Positions 15,959 through 22,447 of a DNA stretch of 22,603 nucleotides are shown piece after piece. The position numbers and the translations under genes were made by a program. Location of the stretch: the NCBI GenBank assembly GCA_964370855.1, contig CAYJMF010000077.1, positions 1 through 22,603 on the forward strand, given 5' to 3'. Source of the stretch: JAKLKS01 sp964370855 (GTDB lineage Bacteria; Planctomycetota; JAJSAM01; JAKLKS01). The notes under the pieces are model-generated. The model did not search any database. It was not told the origin of the DNA and saw only the letters and a list, made by a program, of their open reading frames with translations. Numbering within the stretch: position 1 is the stretch's first letter; each line of letters opens with the position of its first letter.

Positions 15959-16398
15959 CCGGGGAACCTCCGCCGGACCTCCGGTTCCGGCACCTCTCCG
16001 GTGACGGAGGAGAATGCGATTTCCACCTGCTTCCCTCGCATCCGGGATTGCAGGGCCATTTCCCGGGGGAACCGGTGCTCCCCGGCATGTGCCACCTGGA
16101 TCTCGCGGTGGACGCGGCAAGCCACGTGCTCGGAAGGAGAATTCGCCCCTCCCGGATCCTCCGCGCCCGGTTCACGCGGAAGGTGGTTCCGGGCGAGGAC
16201 CTCACCATCCTGATCCGGATCGAGGAGCCCGCGGGAAGCCCGGCCCTGGTCCGGGCCTCGCACTCCGTGGGAATGGAGCCTGCGGCGGAGATCCTCTTCG
16301 AGATCGAACCGGAGAGGACTACTTCCCCGGGGAAGGGGGGGCCGCCCGCAGCCTGCGCAGGAGATCCACGACATCATCCAGGGTCGTCAGGCCCGTGA
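15955..16398 (+). CDS. Hotdog-fold 3-hydroxyacyl-ACP dehydratase (FabA/FabZ/ApeI-like)
   Basis: A 147-residue single-hotdog protein. The clear signature is G-H-F-P-G-E-P-V-L-P-G (34-44), with His35 as the predicted catalytic base, as in ApeI and FabZ/FabA-like dehydratases. The core hotdog ends near residue 120; the last 25 or so residues are low-complexity. No ATG/GTG start fits. The best start is CTG at 15955, sharing CTGA with the lipoprotein's stop and preceded by GGGGAGAAG; a TTG further in would cut into the domain. The 3' 80 bases overlap, in the opposite direction, the end of the ACP gene. It likely performs a second dehydration type (different chain length or geometry) alongside the dehydratase at 14722-15198. 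Two dehydratases are normal for aryl-polyene systems. Confidence 0.78.
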   Translation: MTGEPPPDLRFRHLSGDGGECDFHLLPSHPGLQGHFPGEPVLPGMCHLDLAVDAASHVLGRRIRPSRILRARFTRKVVPGEDLTILIRIEEPAGSPALVRASHSVGMEPAAEILFEIEPERTTSPGKGGPPAACAGDPRHHPGSSGP

Positions 16399-16591
16399 GA
16401 TTCTCGTTCTCGATGCGCCTGCCGACGAAGCACTCGAACTCCACGACCATGTCCAGGAAGTCGAGGCTCTCCAGCCCGAGATCCTCCTTCAGGCGGGCTC
16501 CGGGACGAAGGGCTTCGCCGGGGACGTCGAACTTGTTCATGAGGACGTCCTTCACCATGTCCTCGACCCCGATTTCCGACTGCCCGCTCAT
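16319..16591 (-). CDS. Acyl carrier protein
   Basis: A 90-residue acyl carrier protein that holds the growing chain on 4'-phosphopantetheine. The attachment site is Ser42 in G-L-E-S-L-D-F (39-45); the residue before the serine is Glu rather than the usual Asp of D-S-L. Acidic helix II residues follow. The start overlaps the stop of the desaturase-like gene as TGATG. It is the last gene of the right-hand minus-strand block and the only ACP near the ketosynthase block, so it is probably the chain-building ACP. Its 3' end runs 80 bases into the end of the convergent dehydratase gene. No phosphopantetheinyl transferase is present in the window, so activation must come from elsewhere. Confidence 0.88.
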   Translation of the reverse strand: MSGQSEIGVEDMVKDVLMNKFDVPGEALRPGARLKEDLGLESLDFLDMVVEFECFVGRRIENENLTGLTTLDDVVDLLRRLRAAPPSPGK

Positions 16592-18126
16592 CAGTTCACT
16601 CCTGACTGTCGGCCCGGGAGACCCGGGGGAATTATAGGGTCGCCGTTGCGCAGGTCCAAGTAGAGGTCCGGTAGACACCTCTCCAGGTGGCCCACCCCGT
16701 GGAACGCGGACACCATGGAACCGAGCACCCCCGGCAGGCCCAGGTTCTGGCCGACCAGCAGCAGGCCCGCCGTACCCATCTCGGAGGGCAGTTTCGCCAT
16801 GCTCCCCGAGGCCACCGTGGACTCGAGCCCGTAGCAGCTTCCCCCGGGACTGCGAACGAACCCCTCGATGGCGCGCGGGGTGCTCACGTTCACGACCTCC
16901 ACGCGCCCGGACCACTCCGGGACGCACGCGTCCACGATGGGGAGCAGGGTCAGTGCCACCTCGTGCTTCCACCCCTCCCTGGCCCGCCCGATTCCGGCCT
17001 CCTCCATGTCCTCCGCGATCACGGGTGCCCACACCTGGAATGCGGTGTCCCCGGGGGCTTCCCTCAACGGCAGGCCGGGAAGGACCACGGCACGGGCCGG
17101 CCCCGCGGGCCCCCGGATCCAGGAACCGACCTCGCTCATGGCCTCGGCGGGCTCCCTGAACCACAGCCGGTTCCGGCGCGCCTCCACCGCCGGAACCCCC
17201 CGGGCCACGGCATGCAGCAGGATCGCGGAGGCCGTGTTCCTCAGTCCCGAGAGCCGCCGGAGGTGCCTGGACGGGAGCGACTCCCCCCGGGTCCGCCGGA
17301 CGAGCTCTGCCGGATGCGCCGACCATACGAGGACACCGGGCTCGAACTCGTCCCCGCCGCCGGTGACCACCTTCCGGACCCGCCGTCCCTGGATCTCCAC
17401 CGCCTCCACGCTGTTCCGCAGGCGCAGCTCCCCCCCCAGTTCCCGGAGCCGCGCGACGAGGGCCGCGGCGAGGGCCTCCCCGCCCCCCTCGATCCCGTGG
17501 GACGAGTGGTAGAAGGAGGAGGAGACGAGCGCATGGGCCGCGAAGGGCGCCCGCGACGCCGGAACCCCGTAGAGGACCCCGTGGGAGGCGAGGACCGCGG
17601 CCAGATCCGAGTCCCGCACCGTCCCGGAGAGGACCGCCGCCAGGGATTTCAGTTCCTCCGGCGGCGCCGGGGGATCCCCGAGGTGTTCGGACCGGAAGGA
17701 GAAGAAGGGGTGCTTCTCCACCTCCGCGGAGACGAGATCGAAGTACCTGGCCACTCCCCCCGCATCCCCGGGGAACTCCTCCTGGAGGTGGGCCCGGAGG
17801 CGGTCCTGGCCCTGGGGAAACGCGACGCGCCGTCCCGGGAACACGACCTCGTCGAAGCCCTCCGGATCCATGGGCACCAGACGGATCCGATCGAGCACCC
17901 CGAGGCGGCGGAGGTAGCGCCGCAGCGGGCCGCCGGCCCCCGCGCCCCCCACGTAGTGGAACCCCGTCTCGAGGGGGATCCCCTTCCTCCGGAACTGCTG
18001 CAGGAGGCCCCCCGGGATCGTGTGGTGCTCCAGCACGAGGACCCGGCGTCCCCGCTCCGCGAGGAGGATGCCCGCGGAGAGGCCGGAGACCCCGGCCCCC
18101 ACCACGACGGCATCGAACCGTTCCAA
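16591..18126 (-). CDS. Phytoene desaturase/CrtISO-like FAD-dependent oxidoreductase
   Basis: This 511-residue flavoprotein belongs to the amine-oxidase/phytoene desaturase superfamily, closest in feel to CrtISO and retinol-saturase-like members. The dinucleotide-binding loop is V-G-A-G-V-S-G (9-15), with L-E at 32-33. The I-P-G-G-L-L segment (37-42) and T-G-F-H-Y-V-G-G (54-61) match the family's substrate-cap entry. A C-terminal V-G-Q-x-L-G-x-P-G block closes the FAD site. Possible roles are desaturation or isomerisation of the polyene chain, or oxidation of a carrier-bound prolyl group; sequence does not decide. The start is TTG at 18126, two bases after the halogenase stop, preceded by a long G run as ribosome site. 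It is not a typical aryl-polyene component. Confidence 0.82.
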   Translation of the reverse strand: MERFDAVVVGAGVSGLSAGILLAERGRRVLVLEHHTIPGGLLQQFRRKGIPLETGFHYVGGAGAGGPLRRYLRRLGVLDRIRLVPMDPEGFDEVVFPGRRVAFPQGQDRLRAHLQEEFPGDAGGVARYFDLVSAEVEKHPFFSFRSEHLGDPPAPPEELKSLAAVLSGTVRDSDLAAVLASHGVLYGVPASRAPFAAHALVSSSFYHSSHGIEGGGEALAAALVARLRELGGELRLRNSVEAVEIQGRRVRKVVTGGGDEFEPGVLVWSAHPAELVRRTRGESLPSRHLRRLSGLRNTASAILLHAVARGVPAVEARRNRLWFREPAEAMSEVGSWIRGPAGPARAVVLPGLPLREAPGDTAFQVWAPVIAEDMEEAGIGRAREGWKHEVALTLLPIVDACVPEWSGRVEVVNVSTPRAIEGFVRSPGGSCYGLESTVASGSMAKLPSEMGTAGLLLVGQNLGLPGVLGSMVSAFHGVGHLERCLPDLYLDLRNGDPIIPPGLPGRQSGVN

Positions 18127-18128
18127 GG

Positions 18129-19412
18129 CTAGCCCCCCCCCTCATGGCCGATGGCGACGGCCTGCTCGAGGGCCCGGATCCAGCGATCCCCTTCCCGGAC
18201 CATGGGGTTCTCCAGGTTCCACAGCTCCCCTCCCAGGATCGACGTGAACCGGCGCTTGACCCAGTCATTGGGATGCTCGTGGAACAGCACCCTCTTCAGG
18301 CGCCCGTGGTACCAGCCCTCCACGAAGGGCTGCATCGAACCGATGGCGCGGCGGACCGATGCCTCGTACCCGTCGAGAAGGGCGTCCTCGCGGGCCGGCT
18401 CCCGGAGCGCGGCCTGGATGACCCCCGCCAGGACCTCCGCCCCCCCGAGGGCGAGGCAGAGGCCCGAGGAGAAGACGGGATCCAGGAACCCCGCCGCATC
18501 CCCGACCAGGACGATTCCGTCCCCGTGGACCTTCTGCGTGGCCCGCCCGTAGGATCGAATCCCCCGCACGGGGGAGAGCCGCTCGCCACCGGCCAGGATC
18601 TCGCCTACGACGGGCACCCTCCGGGCCATGGACCGGAACTTCTCCTCGGGAGAGGTGCCCGGCAGGTCGGCCAGCTCCGCGGCGAGCACCACGAAACCCA
18701 CGGAAGTGACCTCCTTCCGCAGGGGAATGCACCATGCCCATGAAGTGGGGTCCTCGATGATCAGGATGTCCCCCGGCCGCGCCGCCGCCAGCCGTTCCAC
18801 GGCCGGCCTCGCCAGGCGGAAGTGGCCGAAGAGCCCCACCCGGTCCTTGACCAGGGGCTCGCGGACCCACCCCATTCCCTCCACGGCGATGGAGTCGAGG
18901 CCGCAGGCATCCACCACGAAGGGCGCCCGGTACCGGACGCCGCCCTGCTCCACGGAGGCGGTCCCCGTGCCCTCCCTCCCCCTGGGATCCCGGGCCTCCC
19001 CCGCCACGCGGACCTCCGCTCCCCCCTCGCGGGCCCACTCCAGGAGGAGGTGGTCGAAGGCCGCCCTGTCCACCTGGAACGCGTGGGGATGGAGGCTCGG
19101 CGGCACGCTCTCGGAGAAGTCGATGCGCACCGTGCGGCGTCCGTCGCCCGAGGAGAAGACGGCGCCGTCCTTGCGGACGAATCCCTCGGACCGCATCCGC
19201 CCGAGGAGCCCCGCCCGCTCCAGGACGCCGGTGGAGTGGGCGAGCATGGACTCGCCGATGTGGAAGCGGGGGTGGCTCTCCCGCTCGAGCACCACCACGC
19301 GGAGGCCGGCCCGTGCGAGGAGGCCCGCGGTCATGGAGCCTCCCGGCCCCCCTCCCACGATCACCACGTCCCGGTCCGCCGATTCCACGTTCGATCCTCC
19401 CTGCCGGATCAT
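18129..19412 (-). CDS. Flavin-dependent halogenase-like FAD oxidoreductase
   Basis: This 427-residue flavoprotein resembles the tryptophan/phenol/pyrrole halogenase family. The FAD loop is G-G-G-P-G-G (20-25), followed by H-I-G-E-S (51-55). The G-F-V-R-K-D-G segment gives Lys81 at the place of the catalytic lysine (Lys79 in PrnA). The W-x-W-x-I-P motif is complete (W225, W227, I229, P230), and G-D-A-A-G-F-L-D-P-V-F-S-S-G lies at 304-317. Known enzymes use reduced FAD, O2 and halide; some relatives in lipid clusters are plain oxygenases or reductases, so halogenation is likely but unproven. The ATG overlaps the upstream adenylation gene as ATGA. Its last codons lie in a G9 tract that also forms the next gene's ribosome site. 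A flavin reductase partner is not seen here. Confidence 0.76.
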   Translation of the reverse strand: MIRQGGSNVESADRDVVIVGGGPGGSMTAGLLARAGLRVVVLERESHPRFHIGESMLAHSTGVLERAGLLGRMRSEGFVRKDGAVFSSGDGRRTVRIDFSESVPPSLHPHAFQVDRAAFDHLLLEWAREGGAEVRVAGEARDPRGREGTGTASVEQGGVRYRAPFVVDACGLDSIAVEGMGWVREPLVKDRVGLFGHFRLARPAVERLAAARPGDILIIEDPTSWAWCIPLRKEVTSVGFVVLAAELADLPGTSPEEKFRSMARRVPVVGEILAGGERLSPVRGIRSYGRATQKVHGDGIVLVGDAAGFLDPVFSSGLCLALGGAEVLAGVIQAALREPAREDALLDGYEASVRRAIGSMQPFVEGWYHGRLKRVLFHEHPNDWVKRRFTSILGGELWNLENPMVREGDRWIRALEQAVAIGHEGGG

Positions 19413-20890
19413 CCTATCCCCGGGAGGCGCGATCCCGGATCGGCCCCATCCCGCTTCCCCCGGTCGGTCCGGGGCAGTCGATCGCGGATCTCCACCCTCG
19501 CGGGGACCATGTACGGAGGGAGCCGCAGCGCCGCGTGGCGCCTCAGTCCCCCGGCATCGAGCGGGACTCCCGGGATCCCGACCACGACCGCGACGATGAC
19601 TTCGCCGAGGGCAGGGTCCACTTCGCGGAGGGCCATGGCGTCCGCCACGCCCGGATGGCTCGCGAGGACCGCCTCCACCTCCCCGGGCTCCACCCGGTAT
19701 CCGCGGACCTTCAGCATCGCGTCCCTGCGCCCCCGGAACCGCAGGAGACCGTCGGGCCCCCTCTCGGCCCGATCCCCCGTTCGCAGGAAGGGGCCGGGTC
19801 CGCGCCCGCGCAGGACCACCCGTCGCGGCCGCTCCCCTCCCCCGCCCACGTAGCCGCGGAGGACGGCCGGCCCCCGCACGCAGATCTCCCCGCGCTCCGC
19901 CTCCGCCTCCCCCTCCTCCTCCACGATGGCGACCTCGGAGTACGGGGTCGGAATCCCGATGGGCAGGAACCCCTCCCCGGGTTCCCCGTCCCGGACCCGG
20001 TGGAACAGGGAGACGTTGGTCTCCGTGGGCCCGAAGAGGTTGGCGAAGACGCGCCCGGGGAGCGCCTCCATGAGGCGGCGGAGGCCCGCGGGTGGGAATG
20101 CCTCCCCCGCGAAGAGGACCGCCCGCAGCCGCCGAAGGGGAGGCGGCGTCCCGCCATCGAGGAGGCGGACGAGCAGGGAGGGGACGGCGTAGAGGAACGC
20201 CGCTTCGTTGTCGTCGAGGAACCGTGCGAGGGACCGTGCGGAGAGGACGACCCGTTCCGGGGGCCGCAGGATCGTCCCTCCCGCGGCCAGGGGCGCCAGC
20301 TGCTCGAAGAGGGCGAGGTCGAAGCTCGGCCCCGCGAGGGCCGCGACGCGGTCCCCCTCGCCGACGCCGAACTCCCCCGTCATCCAGTCCACGAAGGCGG
20401 ACACGCCCTCGTGGGTGACGGGGACGCCCTTGGGGACGCCGGTGCTGCCCGAGGTATGGAGGAGGATGGCCTCCGAACCGGGGTCCGGCTCCGGAGGGAG
20501 AGCACCATCGGCAGTTCCGCCCGGGAGATGGGGTACGGCCTTCACGCCGAGACGCGCCGCCATCCCTTCACCGGCCATGACGAGGCCGGCTCCGCACCTC
20601 GCGAGGATCTCTCCGTTCCGGAGATCGGGGGATCCGGGTTCCAGCGGCACGGGGACGGCGCCCGCGATCCAGGCGCCGAGAAGGGCCGCGGTCTCCCCGC
20701 GTCCCCGCGGGAGGAGAAGACCCACCCGCTGCCCGGGCTCCACGCCCTCGTTGCGCAATGCACCGGCCGCTCCCATCGCCATGACCCGGAGTTCCTCCCG
20801 CGAACAGGCCCCCGAGCCGTCGATGACGGCGGGAACCCCTCCTCCGTCGCGGAGGGAGCGGAGGGCGCGCGCAACCGTGGAAGCGCTCAC
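19409..20890 (-). CDS. Stand-alone amino acid adenylation enzyme, predicted proline-type
   Basis: A 493-residue NRPS-type adenylation domain with no fused carrier. Core motifs are present: A3 T-S-G-S-T-G-V-P-K-G (146-155), A4 F-D-L-A-L-F-E with Asp191, A5 N-L-F-G-P-T-E-T (284-291), A7 T-G-D at 371-373, A8 near 395-405, and A10 with Lys479. Aligned by eye to GrsA, the pocket is D191, L192, F195, Y234, L259, A261, L285, V293, S294, K479. The code I recall for proline-loading, pyrrole-forming enzymes (RedM, PltF) is D-L-L-Y-L-A-L-V-C-K. Asp191 argues for an amino acid rather than an aryl acid. The start is GTG at 20890, overlapping the upstream stop as GTGA. It should load the carrier encoded at 22193-22447. 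Confidence 0.85.
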   Translation of the reverse strand: MSASTVARALRSLRDGGGVPAVIDGSGACSREELRVMAMGAAGALRNEGVEPGQRVGLLLPRGRGETAALLGAWIAGAVPVPLEPGSPDLRNGEILARCGAGLVMAGEGMAARLGVKAVPHLPGGTADGALPPEPDPGSEAILLHTSGSTGVPKGVPVTHEGVSAFVDWMTGEFGVGEGDRVAALAGPSFDLALFEQLAPLAAGGTILRPPERVVLSARSLARFLDDNEAAFLYAVPSLLVRLLDGGTPPPLRRLRAVLFAGEAFPPAGLRRLMEALPGRVFANLFGPTETNVSLFHRVRDGEPGEGFLPIGIPTPYSEVAIVEEEGEAEAERGEICVRGPAVLRGYVGGGGERPRRVVLRGRGPGPFLRTGDRAERGPDGLLRFRGRRDAMLKVRGYRVEPGEVEAVLASHPGVADAMALREVDPALGEVIVAVVVGIPGVPLDAGGLRRHAALRLPPYMVPARVEIRDRLPRTDRGKRDGADPGSRLPGIG

Positions 20891-22224
20891 GGCCGCGCTC
20901 CGCTCACGCCCCGTCTCCAGTGTTCGAGAAGCGCCTCCGCGCGGGCCTCCGGGATCCGATCCCGGACCCAGGTGACGCCCAGTCCGAGCCTCCCCCTGAA
21001 TCGCCACGTGACGGCGCAGAGCCCGGGAACGGGAGCGGGTACGGGGAAGTGGAGGAGTTCGCGCACCCCGGCCCCGAAGAACTCCTCCAGGCCCGCCGCC
21101 ACGGGTCCGGGATTGGTGAAGAAGATGCTCCCGAAGGCGCCTCCCATGGTCCCCTTCGCGAGGCGGGAGTAGAGGAAGAGGGGAATCCTCCGGCAGAGAT
21201 CCAGCTGCACCCGGCAGTTCCTGAGGGCATCGCTCCTGAGCGAGGCGAGGAGCCCGTCCCGCAGGGCACGGGCGGTCCCGGGCGCCTCCGACGCCGCCTC
21301 CACGGGGACTCCGAGGAAGGAGAAGGAGAGGTGGTTCCCGAAGACGCGATGCGCCTCCCCCTTCCCGTCGAGGCTCGTCGGGAGGGAGAGGACGTAGCTC
21401 GAGCCTTCCCGGACGGGACGGGGGTCGGTCTCCCGGTCCGCGGCGAGGAGGCAGGCCAGGAACCAGAGCCCTTCCATGGCGTACCCCGCGGCCCGCCTTC
21501 CCGCCCTCACCGCCTCCTCCGTGGCCCCGGGTTCGAGGAGGACCGCCCGGCCGTCGAAGGATCGGGCGGGACCGTCCCGGGGGCCGGCGCAGAGATGGAC
21601 CCCCCCGGCCCCGAGCCCCTCCAGGAACCGGTTGTGCTCCCGGAGGATGTCGAGGCGGCGGCCGAAGGGAATGCCCTCCATGAGGGCCCCGGGGGGAGCC
21701 CAGCCCGCGGAGGTTCCTCCCGTCGGGAGGGCCGCGAGGAGGCGCTCGGCCCCCTTCGCGTCCAGGAGGACGTGGTGGAAGAGGACGGCCATCCTCCATC
21801 CGTCCCCGGGAACGGGGAACAGGGTGAACTTCACGTTCTCGCCGCGGTCGGGACGGAGGCGCCCGTTCATCAGGGAGGTCCAGGGAGGACCCTCCGGCGG
21901 CGGAGCGGGGAGTTCGACGACGCCCGGTGCGCATTCCGGCCCCCGTGGTTCCCACCGGAGGGGGAGACCCGGGAACCTCCGGCGGAGCGCCATCCGGACG
22001 CCCCGCGAGAGCGGCGTGTCGGCGGCCAGGGCGCGCCGCAGGGCCGCGACGTCGGGCCTGCGGTCGAGGGACAGGATCACGTAGGAGTGGAACCCGGAGA
22101 GGCCCGCGGCCCGGATCTCCCGGTCGAGGACGCGGGCGAAGACGTCGGCTCCTCCCAGCCCGCGGGGGGCATCCGCGGGATCGGGGGCCGGGCTAGCCGC
22201 CACGGGCGACGCAGTGTTCCGCAA
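20887..22224 (-). CDS. Condensation-superfamily (HHxxxD) acyltransferase
   Basis: This 445-residue protein belongs to the CoA/carrier-dependent acyltransferase superfamily that includes NRPS condensation domains, Pap enzymes and wax-ester synthases. The signature is H150-H151-V-L-L-D155 followed by A-K-G, the expected active-site loop. Late segments F-F-T-N-P-G-P and a C-terminal strand region match the second half-domain. It may join a carrier-bound acyl chain to an amine or alcohol, for example the loaded amino acid. Start is uncertain: TTG at 22224, just after GAGGGAGA and 32 bases inside the carrier gene, or GTG at 22203 with an 11-base overlap. No ATG is available. It lies between the carrier and adenylation genes, which suggests all three act together. 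Confidence 0.74.
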   Translation of the reverse strand: MRNTASPVAASPAPDPADAPRGLGGADVFARVLDREIRAAGLSGFHSYVILSLDRRPDVAALRRALAADTPLSRGVRMALRRRFPGLPLRWEPRGPECAPGVVELPAPPPEGPPWTSLMNGRLRPDRGENVKFTLFPVPGDGWRMAVLFHHVLLDAKGAERLLAALPTGGTSAGWAPPGALMEGIPFGRRLDILREHNRFLEGLGAGGVHLCAGPRDGPARSFDGRAVLLEPGATEEAVRAGRRAAGYAMEGLWFLACLLAADRETDPRPVREGSSYVLSLPTSLDGKGEAHRVFGNHLSFSFLGVPVEAASEAPGTARALRDGLLASLRSDALRNCRVQLDLCRRIPLFLYSRLAKGTMGGAFGSIFFTNPGPVAAGLEEFFGAGVRELLHFPVPAPVPGLCAVTWRFRGRLGLGVTWVRDRIPEARAEALLEHWRRGVSGARP

Positions 22225-22447
22225 TCTCCCTCACCGTGGACAACCCCTCTCCCAGGATGTCCTCGCCGCCCACCTCGATGCCGTAGCGGCTCTCGAGGTG
22301 GAGGACGAGGCGGAGCACGGAGAGGGAGTCCATCCCCATGGAGACCAGGTCCCCGTCGATGTCGATGGTCTCCGGGGGGCGGTTGAGGAAGACCTCCGCG
22401 GCAAGGAAGGCGACGAGATCCCGCACGGCGCTGTCGACATCGGACAT
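22193..22447 (-). CDS. Carrier protein (PCP/ACP type), partner of the adenylation enzyme
   Basis: An 84-residue stand-alone carrier protein. The phosphopantetheine site is Ser41 in G-M-D-S-L-S (38-43), within a normal helix II. Length matches discrete peptidyl carrier proteins that receive amino acids from free-standing A domains. An in-frame TGA lies just upstream, so ATG 22447 is fixed; there is no Shine-Dalgarno sequence. It is the first gene of the right-hand minus-strand block. It overlaps the following condensation-like gene. The separate ACP at 16319-16591 has a different active-site context (E-S-L versus D-S-L), which suggests the two carriers serve different enzymes: one for the amino acid, one for the polyene. 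Confidence 0.88.
   Translation of the reverse strand: MSDVDSAVRDLVAFLAAEVFLNRPPETIDIDGDLVSMGMDSLSVLRLVLHLESRYGIEVGGEDILGEGLSTVREIAEHCVARGG

Noticed and set aside
16322..16335. Perfect 14-base palindrome CTTCCCCGGGGAAG at the end of the ACP gene, considered as a bidirectional terminator
   Set aside because: As RNA it gives only a five-pair stem with a CCGG loop and has no U tract on either strand. It encodes the last residues of the ACP, and such palindromes arise easily in this base composition.
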